Below the pieces are notes generated by a model that made no database searches, was not told the origin of the DNA, and saw only the letters and a program-made list of their open reading frames with translations. A stretch of 8,928 nucleotides of DNA. Source: Hyphomicrobiales bacterium (GTDB lineage Bacteria; Pseudomonadota; Alphaproteobacteria; Rhizobiales; Beijerinckiaceae). A program made the translations under genes and the position numbers. The DNA lies in contig JAQGJO010000410.1 in the NCBI GenBank assembly GCA_028290595.1, positions 1-8,928 of the forward strand. The letters run 5' to 3'. How positions within the stretch are numbered: position 1 is the first letter of the stretch; each line of letters starts with the position of its first letter. Shown in pieces: positions 1 through 6,573 of the stretch.

Positions 1-808
1 GGCCCGCTCGGATGCATCAGCCCAAAAGCTGATCGAGGCGGGTGCAGAAGCTCACCGGGGCGACCTGGAAGACCTCGACAGCCTGCGCAGCGGCGCGGCC
101 GAGGCGGATGCGGTGATCCACACCGCCTTCAACCACGACTTTTCGAAATTCGCGGCGAATTGCGAAAACGACCGGCGCGCTATCGAAACGCTCGGCGCGG
201 GGCTCGCGGGCTCCGATCGCCCGCTCATCATCACCTCCGGCATCGGCGTGCTGACGCCCGGCCGCGCCACGACCGAAGACGATGCGCCGCCGTCCGGCCC
301 CACCGCCAGTCCGCGCGTCGCCTCGGAACAGGCGGCAGCTTCGGTGGCGGCGCGCGGCGTGCGCGTGTCGGTGGTGCGGTTGCCGCCGTCGGTCCATGGT
401 GATGGCGACCACGGCTTCGTTCCGATGCTCATCGGCATTGCGCGGCAGAAGGGCGTCTCGGTCTATGCAGGCGAGGGCCTCAACCGCTGGCCGGCGGTGC
501 ACCGGCTCGATGCCGCGCGTCTCTATCGGCTCGCCGTCGAGACAGGCGCCGCAGAGCCGCGCTATCACGCGGTTGCCGACGAAGGCGTGCCGTTCCGCGA
601 CATTGCCGCCGTCATCGGCCGCGGTCTCAATGTGCCGGTGGTCAGCAAGTCGCCGGAGGAAGCAGCCGCCCACTTCGGCTGGTTCGCTCATTTCGCGGCG
701 ATTGATAGCCCGTCAACAAGCAGGCTTACCCGCGATCTGCTCGGCTGGCAGCCGGCGCAGCCCGGCCTCATCGCCGATCTCGACCGGCCGCGCTATTTCG
801 AAACCTGA
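1..808 (+). CDS. Atypical SDR family oxidoreductase / NAD-dependent epimerase-like protein (5' truncated)
   Basis: The frame is open from base 2 to the TGA at 806-808, so the start and the N-terminal glycine-rich nucleotide-binding loop lie outside the window. The visible part resembles the extended or atypical short-chain dehydrogenase/reductase fold: an acidic segment (GDLEDLDSL) like the adenine-contacting strand, a strand ending [10 protein letters not shown], the strand LIITSG that usually carries the catalytic Ser/Thr, then [19 protein letters not shown] and a substrate-side region with [17 protein letters not shown], typical of NAD(P)-binding epimerase-like proteins. The usual YxxxK catalytic pair is not evident; SEQAAAS sits where it would be expected, as in several atypical SDR subgroups. 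Family assignment is fairly safe, but substrate and true reductase activity are unknown. It converges on the LysR gene with a 16-bp overlap, so it probably belongs to a unit extending leftwards rather than to the catabolic operons. Confidence 0.82.
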   Translation, partial: ARSDASAQKLIEAGAEAHRGDLEDLDSLRSGAAEADAVIHTAFNHDFSKFAANCENDRRAIETLGAGLAGSDRPLIITSGIGVLTPGRATTEDDAPPSGPTASPRVASEQAAASVAARGVRVSVVRLPPSVHGDGDHGFVPMLIGIARQKGVSVYAGEGLNRWPAVHRLDAARLYRLAVETGAAEPRYHAVADEGVPFRDIAAVIGRGLNVPVVSKSPEEAAAHFGWFAHFAAIDSPSTSRLTRDLLGWQPAQPGLIADLDRPRYFET

Positions 809-1740
809 GCGGCGTCGTGCGCCAGAGCGCGGCGGACGATGCCGCGCAGCCAGATCTGCGCCGCGTCATAATCCTGGCGCGCGTGCCAGACTTGCATGAA
901 AACGAGTTCGGGCACCGCGAAAGGCACCGGCACCGGCATCACCACAAGCCCGCTGGCCGAGCGGAAAAGATCAATCAGCATGCGCCGTGAATGCGCGACC
1001 AGATCCGTTCCCGCCACCAGTGACGGCAGGGCAAGATAATGCGGGACGCTGGTGACGATCCGCCGGGTCATGCCCATCGACTGCAGGATATCGTCGAGTT
1101 GAATACCGGAGTCGCTGTTCGGCGATACGGTGACATGGGGCGAGTCGAGAAACGCCTGCAAGGTGAGCGTGCCGTTCTTCAATCGAGGATTGGATGTGTC
1201 GGCGATGCAGATCAGGTCGTCGCGATACAGCTCTTCACAGCGCAGGCCATCGGGAACAACCGGGAAGACGCCAAGCGCGAGATCGGCCTTTTCCTCCAGC
1301 AGCAGCCGGCACCTATCCATTGGCCCGCCGGTTTCGACAAGGATATCGGCGTTCGGCGCCTCGCGCCGCACCAGGCGCAGAATGCCGGGCAGGCCTTCCA
1401 GGGTCATGGCGTCGCTCATCGCCAGCCGGAACACGCGACGGGACGTCTGCGGATCGAAATTGGTCGTTGATGTCATCAGCGCGTGAATGCCCGACATGGC
1501 GCGCTCAAGCGGCTCGCGCAATGCGATCGCCGTTGCGCTGGCGCGCATGACCGAGCCTTCGCGCACGAGCAGCGGGTCGTCGAACAGATCGCGTAAACGC
1601 TTCAGGGCATGACTGACGGCGGACTGTGTGACGTTGAGCTTCTGCGCCGATTTCGACACGCTTTCCGTCTTGAGCAGGGCGTCGAGCACTTTGAGGAGGT
1701 TGAGGTCGAGGTTTGCCAGGTTCACGGGCCACCATAACAT
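793..1740 (-). CDS. LysR-type transcriptional regulator
   Basis: This cytoplasmic DNA-binding regulator normally responds to a pathway metabolite and controls the divergent operon. Residues about 8-66 form the N-terminal winged helix-turn-helix, with the LysR core [20 protein letters not shown] followed by [15 protein letters not shown]. The rest (about 90-300) matches the periplasmic-binding-protein-like effector domain, and 315 residues is the normal family length. The N-terminus [16 protein letters not shown] resembles the NodD/PcpR-like branch whose members often control aromatic degradation. ATG at 1740 has no visible ribosome site. The GTG at 1725 would give [11 protein letters not shown], a more typical LysR start, with GGTGG a few bases upstream, and would leave the palindrome at 1738-1754 wholly non-coding; I consider the GTG at least as likely. 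It is divergent from the aldolase gene, with 118 bp between 1740 and 1859. Effector unknown. Confidence 0.93.
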   Translation of the reverse strand: MLWWPVNLANLDLNLLKVLDALLKTESVSKSAQKLNVTQSAVSHALKRLRDLFDDPLLVREGSVMRASATAIALREPLERAMSGIHALMTSTTNFDPQTSRRVFRLAMSDAMTLEGLPGILRLVRREAPNADILVETGGPMDRCRLLLEEKADLALGVFPVVPDGLRCEELYRDDLICIADTSNPRLKNGTLTLQAFLDSPHVTVSPNSDSGIQLDDILQSMGMTRRIVTSVPHYLALPSLVAGTDLVAHSRRMLIDLFRSASGLVVMPVPVPFAVPELVFMQVWHARQDYDAAQIWLRGIVRRALAHDAAQVSK

Positions 1741-1759
1741 GAATGATATTCATGAATAT
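1738..1759. promoter_or_regulatory. Nested palindromes, candidate LysR operator
   Basis: Two overlapping perfect dyads are present. CATGAAT-GAT-ATTCATG at 1738-1754 has 7-bp arms and contains the LysR-family signature T-N11-A (T1740, A1752). ATATTCATGAATAT at 1746-1759 is a 14-bp perfect palindrome. CATGAAT also recurs as a direct repeat 13 bp apart (1738 and 1751). The block is AT-rich in GC-rich surroundings, covers the ATG of the regulator if that start is used, and ends just before a candidate -35 box of the divergent operon. That position suits LysR binding with both autoregulation and activation. The dyads are seen directly; the binding protein is inferred. Confidence 0.6.
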
Positions 1760-1788
1760 ATGACAAATCAGTGGCTTGCAATCATAGT
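1760..1788 (+). promoter_or_regulatory. Candidate sigma70-type promoter of the aldolase-amidohydrolase-MFS operon
   Basis: A -35 hexamer ATGACA (1760-1765, five of six matches to TTGACA) is followed by a 17-bp spacer and a -10 hexamer CATAGT (1783-1788, four of six). The -35 directly abuts the palindrome block ending at 1759, the usual geometry for an activator-dependent LysR-controlled promoter with a weak -10. Transcription would start near 1795, leaving a leader of about 65 nt before the ATG at 1859. Confidence 0.4.
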
Positions 1789-1858
1789 GTGCCGCCGCCA
1801 AGTGTCCGGCAAGGAATTCTGCCCAGGAACTCCGGCCAAGGACAACGGGAGCAAACGC

Positions 1859-2845
1859 ATGAAAACTGTCGGTCATCGCCGCTATGTCGCGGCCCTTCTT
1901 CCCATGAATCGCGATTTCACCATCGACGAACAGGCCTATCGCCGTTTCCTGCGCTACTTTGTCGACGACAAGGAATTCGTGAAGGAAGGTGGCCTCTGCG
2001 TGAATCCGGAGGCGGCGGAGATCTTCTATCTCACCCGCGCCGAGAAGCGCCGCGTCCTCGAAATCTCCATGGAAGAAGCGCACGGCAAATTGCCGGTGAT
2101 CGCCGGAACCTGGGCGATCACCACGGCCGAGACGGTCGAGACCGCGAAGGACTGCAAGGCGCTGGGCGTCGACGGCATTTTTGTAACCCCGCCGGGCGGC
2201 GCCCAGGACGTCACATCCTGCTGGGATGCCGACCAATATCCGGAAATCTGGCTCGATCAGATCAAGGAACAGGATCGTGCCGTCGATCTGCCGATCGTCA
2301 CGCATCCGGTCGGCGGCGCCAAACCGCCCTTCTATCCGGGCCTGCCGCTCGCCGCGACCCTGCGCATCTGCAAGGAAGTGCCGAACATCGTCGGCTGGAA
2401 GATGACCTACACCTATGAAGGCTTCCGGCTGATCGCCAAGGGTTTGCGCGGCCTCGACCGCGATGTCGCCGTGATGGGAGCCCTGGCCTCGCGCTTCCAC
2501 GAATACCGGCTGACCAATATGTTCGACGGCACCCTCAGCGGCTTCTGGAATTTCGCCAAGGAACCGATGCTCACCCACCTCGACGCCTGGGACCATCGCG
2601 ACCTTGAAAGCGCCTGCAAGGTCTGGGACAGCGGCCTCGCCGACCTGCAGGAATACATCGCCGACATGGGCCGCCTGCACATTCGCTACAAGACGGCGAC
2701 CTGGCTGCGCGGGCTGATTCCAAACCCCTATATGCGTCCGCCCATGCCAAAGCCGATGCAATCTGAGGTTGATACGATTTATCGCCTGTTGAAGAACCTC
2801 AATCTTAGCGTTATCGACGCAAGCGAAACCAAGCTCAGCCACTAG
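1859..2845 (+). CDS. Dihydrodipicolinate synthase (DapA)-family aldolase/lyase, divergent
   Basis: This 328-residue protein belongs to the class I (Schiff-base) DHDPS/N-acetylneuraminate lyase superfamily of TIM-barrel enzymes that make or break C-C bonds of pyruvate-type keto acids. The ATG at 1859 has a good ribosome site (GGGAG at 1847-1851, 7-nt spacer). Barrel landmarks are the strand at LPVIAG (78-83), GVDGIFVTPP (103-112), and the Schiff-base lysine K181 in IVGWKMTY. Unlike DapA, the Thr-Thr loop (GTTGE) is GGLCVN (44-49), the tyrosine of LYNVP is replaced around T148 (IVTHP), and the YYN segment reads PPGGA. True lysine-biosynthetic activity is therefore unlikely; a catabolic hydratase-aldolase or decarboxylating lyase role is inferred from the neighbours. 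It is the first gene of the + operon, divergent from LysR. Family is sure, reaction unknown. Confidence 0.9.
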   Translation: MKTVGHRRYVAALLPMNRDFTIDEQAYRRFLRYFVDDKEFVKEGGLCVNPEAAEIFYLTRAEKRRVLEISMEEAHGKLPVIAGTWAITTAETVETAKDCKALGVDGIFVTPPGGAQDVTSCWDADQYPEIWLDQIKEQDRAVDLPIVTHPVGGAKPPFYPGLPLAATLRICKEVPNIVGWKMTYTYEGFRLIAKGLRGLDRDVAVMGALASRFHEYRLTNMFDGTLSGFWNFAKEPMLTHLDAWDHRDLESACKVWDSGLADLQEYIADMGRLHIRYKTATWLRGLIPNPYMRPPMPKPMQSEVDTIYRLLKNLNLSVIDASETKLSH

Positions 2846-2856
2846 CCGGCGAGCAG

Positions 2857-2882
2857 GCGCGGCCGGACCACTCCGGCCGCGC
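2857..2882 (+). other. GC-rich perfect hairpin inside the operon
   Basis: GCGCGGCCGGA (2857-2867) and its exact complement (2872-2882) flank a 4-nt loop CCAC, giving an 11-bp stem of almost pure GC. It lies 11 bp after the aldolase stop and 11 bp before the ribosome site at 2894. No T-run follows, so it is not a canonical intrinsic terminator. It may stabilise the 3' end of the upstream message, cause partial attenuation, or tune expression between the genes. Confidence 0.55.
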
Positions 2883-2907
2883 ATCGTGCAAATGGGAGGA
2901 AAGGCCG

Positions 2908-2967
2908 ATGAGGTCCAAGACACGCGGGTGTGCGTTCGGCTTTTCCGTGGCTGCGGCGCTGACATGA
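2908..2967 (+). CDS. Possible 19-codon leader ORF coupled to the amidohydrolase gene
   Basis: A near-ideal Shine-Dalgarno (GGGAGGA at 2894-2900, 8 nt from the G at 2899 to the ATG) precedes ATG 2908, which opens a 19-residue frame (MRSKTRGCAFGFSVAAALT) ending TGA at 2965-2967. The stop overlaps the likely amidohydrolase start in an ATGA arrangement, while that start has no ribosome site of its own. Translation of this short frame could therefore deliver ribosomes to the next gene. The peptide (basic N-terminus, then a short hydrophobic run) looks like a clipped signal peptide and may be a remnant. It is unproven and could be chance if the next gene starts elsewhere. Confidence 0.35.
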   Translation: MRSKTRGCAFGFSVAAALT

Positions 2968-3983
2968 CGAACGCCGCATCTGCGATCATCGACTTCCACG
3001 CCCATGTGCTGCACCCGGCTGTCTACGCCCGGACGATCAACAAAAATGTCGTGAGCGGCTTTGGCGCCCGCGCCATGGAGGAGCGCCCGACGCCCGATTC
3101 GCCGCGTTGGGCCTTGTTCTCGAAAATGATCATTGCCGAGGTGCAGATCGCCGACATGGATACGAGAGGCATTGCCCATGCGGTCATCGCCACCAGCACG
3201 GTGTCGCAAAGCACCTTCTTTGCCGATGCCGGTCTCGCGGCAGAACTCGACCGGCAAGCCAACGAGGGAATTGCCGATTGGGTGCGCGCGCATCCGGCCC
3301 GTTTCACCGGCACCTGCACCTTGCCCCTGCAGGACATGCAGCGCGCCATCGCCGAACTCGAACATGCCTCCGGCAAGCTCGGCTTGCGCATCGTCAACCT
3401 GCCCGCCGCGATCGGCGGGAAGTATCTCGGCGACGCCTATTTCGAACCGCTCTGGGATGCGGTGTCGCGGCTCGGCCTCGTCGCCATCATTCATCCTGAC
3501 GGCATCAAGGATCCAGCGTTTCAGGTTCATTCGCTCTGGAACGCCATCGGCCAGGGCATCGAGGAGACGCGCGCGATGGCCTCACTGATCTATGAGGGCA
3601 TGCTCGATCGCCATCCCGACGTCAGCATCGTCATGGCCCATGCCGGTGGCTATCTGCCGACCTATATCGCGCGGCTCGACCGCAATGCCACCGCGCATCC
3701 CATCAGCATGCGCAACATCAGCCGCAAGCCGAGCGAATACCTGCGCAATTTTTATTACGACACGGTCACCTACGATCCGTTCGTCATCAACATCGTACGC
3801 GAACGTATCGGCGCCGACCGCATCCTCTTTGGCAGCGACTATCCGTTCGGCGATGATGATCCGCTCGCACTGATCCGCGCCTGCAACTTCAATCCGGCCA
3901 CTTACGCGGACGTCACCGGCGCGACGGCAGCGAAGCTGATCGCCGGCACAACACAGAAAATTTCGGGGGAAATGAACAAATGA
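2964..3983 (+). CDS. Amidohydrolase-2 family protein (ACMSD-like decarboxylase/hydrolase)
   Basis: This 339-residue metal-dependent TIM-barrel enzyme belongs to the amidohydrolase-related family (PF04909), which includes aminocarboxymuconate semialdehyde, gamma-resorcylate and 5-carboxyvanillate decarboxylases. The metal set is visible: H12 and H14 in DFHAHV, H177 in AIIHPDG, H226 in MAHAGGYLP and D292 in FGSDYPFGDDDP. The spacing is very close to bacterial ACMSD as I recall it (His 9, 11, 177, 228; Asp 294). The reaction is most probably non-oxidative decarboxylation of an aromatic or ring-opened acid; hydrolysis of a lactone or keto acid is possible. ATG 2964 puts the HxH motif near the N-terminus as usual; GTG 2886 or ATG 2892 would overlap the ribosome site and add atypical sequence. 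The start at 2964 lacks a good ribosome site and may depend on the leader ORF. Its stop overlaps the MFS start by 4 bp (ATGA). Confidence 0.92.
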   Translation: MTNAASAIIDFHAHVLHPAVYARTINKNVVSGFGARAMEERPTPDSPRWALFSKMIIAEVQIADMDTRGIAHAVIATSTVSQSTFFADAGLAAELDRQANEGIADWVRAHPARFTGTCTLPLQDMQRAIAELEHASGKLGLRIVNLPAAIGGKYLGDAYFEPLWDAVSRLGLVAIIHPDGIKDPAFQVHSLWNAIGQGIEETRAMASLIYEGMLDRHPDVSIVMAHAGGYLPTYIARLDRNATAHPISMRNISRKPSEYLRNFYYDTVTYDPFVINIVRERIGADRILFGSDYPFGDDDPLALIRACNFNPATYADVTGATAAKLIAGTTQKISGEMNK

Positions 3984-5356
3984 CGATGCAAGATACCAGT
4001 CCCGCTGTCAGCCAGCAGGAGGTCGTCGCCAGGCTCGAGCGTCTGCCGCTTTCGTCCTGGCAGATCAAAACGCGAATCATCGTCGGCACGGCGACTTTCT
4101 TCGACGGCTTCGACGCATTGTCGATCGCTTACATTCTTCCAGCCATCATTCCGCTGTGGCACCTGAAGCCCGGCGACATTGGCTGGCTGATCTCGATGGG
4201 CTATGTCGGCCAACTCATCGGCGCGCTTGTCGGCGGCTGGCTGGCCGAGCGTTTCGGCCGCAGGCCAGTGATCGTGGCGTCGATTCTCTGGTTCGGCCTG
4301 TTCAGCATCGCCTGCGCGTTTGCGTGGAACTACGAGTCCCTGCTCACCTTGCGCACCTTGCAGGGGCTTGGCCTCGGCGCCGAAGTGCCAGTCGCTGCAA
4401 CCTACATCAGCGAACTGGCGCGGGCGCGCGGGCGCGGCCGTTTCGTGCTTCTCTTCGAACTCGTCTTCCCCGTCGGCATTCTGATGGCGGCGCTTCTTGG
4501 CCGTTGGATCGTGCCGCATCTCGGCTGGCACTATATGTTCTACATCGGTGGCCTGCCGGCGCTGCTGGCGCTGTTCATGATGCGCCTGATGCCGGAGAGC
4601 CCGCGCTGGCTTGCCAGCCGCGGCGAGTTCGGCAAGGCCGAAGCAGCGCTGAGCGATATCGAGACGCGGGTCGAACGCGCCAGCGGCGCGAAGCTGCCGC
4701 CGCCGCAATCGATCAGCATCACACCGAGCCAAACGACCACCGACTGGCGTGATCTTTTCCGCGGCATTTACTTGCGCCGCACGCTGGTTCTGTGGGTCTG
4801 CTGGTTCGCCACTTATCTTGCCAATTACGGCCTTACCACCTGGCTGCCGAGCGTCTATCAGCAGGTGTTCAAACTGCCGCTGGAACAGTCGCTGTCCTAT
4901 GGCCTGATCTCATCCGCGGTCGGCCTCTTCGGCAGCCTGCTCTGCGCTCTCCTCATCGACAAGGTCGGTCGGCGGATCTGGTTCACCTGCGCCTTCGCAG
5001 GATCGGCCATAGCATTGTTGGTTCTCTGGTACATCGGCCCGACCACGCCGGAGCGCGTGCTGATCTGCACGACCTTGAGCTTCATGTGCATCAGCACTCT
5101 GTCGCTGGCGATGTATCTTTACACCTCGGAGCTCTATCCGACCCGCATGCGCGCGTTTGGCTCCGGCACCGCGACCGCCTGGCTGCGCATCGCCTCGATC
5201 ATCGGCCCGGTGACGGTCGGCGCCCTCGTCGGCACCACCGGCGGCCTCGGCACCGTCTTCCTGCTGTTCGGCGCGGTGGTGCTGGTGGCAGCCGTCATCG
5301 TCGTGATGTTCGGCATCGAAACCAAGGGCAAGGTCCTGGAGGAAGTTTCACCCTAG
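3980..5356 (+). CDS. MFS transporter, aromatic acid:H+ symporter-like
   Basis: This inner-membrane secondary transporter of 458 residues has about 12 predicted membrane helices in two halves joined by a hydrophilic loop near residues 205-260. The features fit the sugar-porter/aromatic-acid symporter (PcaK, BenK, NiaP-like) part of the major facilitator superfamily: DGFD at 42-45 in helix 1, the loop 2-3 signature GGWLAERFGRR at 85-95, PESPRWLASRG at 205-215 after helix 6, and YTSELYPTRMRAFGSG in the C-terminal half. The likely job is proton-coupled uptake of the acid degraded by the neighbouring enzymes; the substrate cannot be read from sequence. The ATG at 3980 shares ATGA with the amidohydrolase stop and has GGGGGA at 3965-3970 upstream. 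ATG 3986 is an in-frame alternative. It is the last gene of the operon; its TAG stop (5354-5356) touches the repeat that follows. Confidence 0.93.
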   Translation: MTMQDTSPAVSQQEVVARLERLPLSSWQIKTRIIVGTATFFDGFDALSIAYILPAIIPLWHLKPGDIGWLISMGYVGQLIGALVGGWLAERFGRRPVIVASILWFGLFSIACAFAWNYESLLTLRTLQGLGLGAEVPVAATYISELARARGRGRFVLLFELVFPVGILMAALLGRWIVPHLGWHYMFYIGGLPALLALFMMRLMPESPRWLASRGEFGKAEAALSDIETRVERASGAKLPPPQSISITPSQTTTDWRDLFRGIYLRRTLVLWVCWFATYLANYGLTTWLPSVYQQVFKLPLEQSLSYGLISSAVGLFGSLLCALLIDKVGRRIWFTCAFAGSAIALLVLWYIGPTTPERVLICTTLSFMCISTLSLAMYLYTSELYPTRMRAFGSGTATAWLRIASIIGPVTVGALVGTTGGLGTVFLLFGAVVLVAAVIVVMFGIETKGKVLEEVSP

Positions 5357-5404
5357 AGCATGATCCGGAAAAGTGGAAGCCGGTTTTCCGAAAAGATCAT
5401 GCTC
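5356..5404. repeat. Rhizobiales-type dispersed palindromic intergenic element
   Basis: The outer arms GAGCATGATC (5356-5365) and GATCATGCTC (5395-5404) are exact complements. Directly inside, CGGAAAA (5366-5372) pairs with TTTTCCG (5384-5390). An AAAA bulge (5391-5394) and an 11-nt central loop complete one long imperfect hairpin. I recall very similar elements scattered many times through Bradyrhizobium, Rhodopseudomonas and Mesorhizobium genomes, usually just after genes; that is memory, not a search. The first arm begins on the last base of the MFS stop codon. It may act in mRNA 3'-end protection or termination. Confidence 0.7.
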
Positions 5405-5416
5405 AAACAAAAGACG

Positions 5417-5454
5417 AGATCATGATGCGATTCCCTGTAATCGCATCATGATCT
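5417..5454 (-). terminator. Perfect 16-bp hairpin, likely intrinsic terminator for the Rieske-dehydrogenase operon
   Basis: AGATCATGATGCGATT (5417-5432) pairs perfectly with AATCGCATCATGATCT (5439-5454) around the 6-nt loop CCCTGT. On the - strand the stem is followed by CGTCTTTTGTTTG (5416 down to 5404), a T-rich tract as expected of Rho-independent termination, and it starts 12 bp beyond the dehydrogenase stop. On the + strand no T-run follows, so it is less convincing for the MFS operon. It shares the GATCATG word with the preceding repeat and may be the second half of the same composite element. Confidence 0.6.
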
Positions 5455-5466
5455 TGGTTCCGCGCC

Positions 5467-6573
5467 TCACTGCAGCGGGCTGACCGTGCAGTGGATCGCG
5501 CCCGGCAATCCCTCGCCGACAAGACAGCGCAAGGCCATATCCGTTTCAGCTAGCGGAAACGTGTGCGTGCTCAGGCGCCGTAAATTGTGCCGACCGGCGG
5601 CAAGCATCGCGAGCGCGTGTTCGACGGCCTGATAACTGTGCCCGCGTACGCCTTTGACGTTCAGATATTGCGAGACAATGCGGTTGGCGTTGAAGTTCGA
5701 GACCGGGTTCTTGAGATGACCGCCAAGAATGATCCGGCCGTGGCGGCGCGTCAGATGAAACGAGGCGAGGAAAGACGCCTCAACGCCGGCGCAATCCAGA
5801 ACCAGATCGACCATCTGGCCGCCGGTGAGTTCAGCGACAGTCTCCAGCAGATCGTTGTCGCCCAGTTCGATCGTATGGTCAGCGCCAAGCAGCTTTGCCA
5901 TCTCTAGCCGTGCACGGTCGTTGGGGGTGGACATGCCCGTCACGATAATCTTGGCAGCGCCGGCTTCTTTTGCCGCAGCCACGCAGGACAGGCCTTGCTG
6001 GCCTGGCCCCTGGATCAACACCGTTTCACCCGGTCCGGCTTTTCCCTGCAGATAGGTCCACTCGATGCCATTCGCGACCGGCAATGCGAGCGCCGCATAT
6101 TTGGGATCGAGACCAGCAGGAACGCGGTGGAAGACCGTATTGGGATGAAGATATTGCGCCTGCGCGTAACCGCCCCACAGCCGAGGCTCGCGCGCAAGCT
6201 CCGTCGCCCCATAGCGCAGGCCGCCCGAGCGCCATTCGGTCGCCTTGCACGAGCGGAATTCGCCCGATCGGCAGGCGGCGCAATGGGTGCAGGGGATGTA
6301 CTCTTCGAGCGCGACAAGGTCGCCCTCGACGAGGCCCCATCTCTCAAGGCTCGAACGATTGGCGCGGTCGATCCAGCCGACAGTCTCGTGGCCGAGAATG
6401 ACCGGGCCGCGCTGCTTCGCAAACGTCTGGTAAAATTCCCAGTCGCTGCCGCAGACGCCGGTGACCGCAACCTTCAGCAATCCGCCGTCGAGCGTCTCCG
6501 GCGGCGGCGCGATCTCCCGCAATTCCATCGTGCCGGGAGCGGACGTGACTGCCGCCAGAATACTCGGCGACAT
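5467..6573 (-). CDS. Zinc-dependent medium-chain alcohol dehydrogenase family protein
   Basis: This 368-residue cytoplasmic NAD(P)-dependent oxidoreductase belongs to the medium-chain (zinc-binding) dehydrogenase superfamily. Catalytic-zinc ligands are C41 (GVCGSD) with H62-E63 (GHE). The structural zinc site is complete, with four cysteines C95, C98, C101 and C109 in CTHCAACRSGEFRSC. The Rossmann nucleotide loop is GPGQQG at 189-194, and HGRIILGG is a late core strand. Retention of both zinc sites argues for an alcohol, diol or polyol dehydrogenase rather than a quinone or enoyl reductase. It sits immediately after the Rieske gene, with TAATG (stop and start sharing one base at 6573), implying translational coupling. 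A plausible role is oxidation of the oxygenase product, but this is inferred; canonical cis-dihydrodiol dehydrogenases of phthalate pathways usually come from other families. Confidence 0.92.
   Translation of the reverse strand: MSPSILAAVTSAPGTMELREIAPPPETLDGGLLKVAVTGVCGSDWEFYQTFAKQRGPVILGHETVGWIDRANRSSLERWGLVEGDLVALEEYIPCTHCAACRSGEFRSCKATEWRSGGLRYGATELAREPRLWGGYAQAQYLHPNTVFHRVPAGLDPKYAALALPVANGIEWTYLQGKAGPGETVLIQGPGQQGLSCVAAAKEAGAAKIIVTGMSTPNDRARLEMAKLLGADHTIELGDNDLLETVAELTGGQMVDLVLDCAGVEASFLASFHLTRRHGRIILGGHLKNPVSNFNANRIVSQYLNVKGVRGHSYQAVEHALAMLAAGRHNLRRLSTHTFPLAETDMALRCLVGEGLPGAIHCTVSPLQ

Noticed and set aside
17..691. A 224-codon - strand frame over the SDR-like gene
   Set aside because: It is an Arg/Ala/Gly-rich mirror of the real + frame with no recognisable motif.
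1628..1858. Upstream extension of the aldolase gene (77 extra codons)
   Set aside because: It would run through the LysR coding region and the promoter; ATG 1859 has a proper ribosome site and a family-like N-terminus.
2886..2963. N-terminal extension of the amidohydrolase to GTG 2886 or ATG 2892
   Set aside because: The extension overlaps the Shine-Dalgarno itself and lacks family resemblance; the HxH motif normally lies near the N-terminus.
1505..2989. A 494-codon open frame on the - strand across the aldolase gene and LysR 5' region
   Set aside because: It is antisense to the well-supported DapA-family and LysR genes, has low-complexity composition typical of the reverse strand of GC-rich codons, and matches no domain I recognise.
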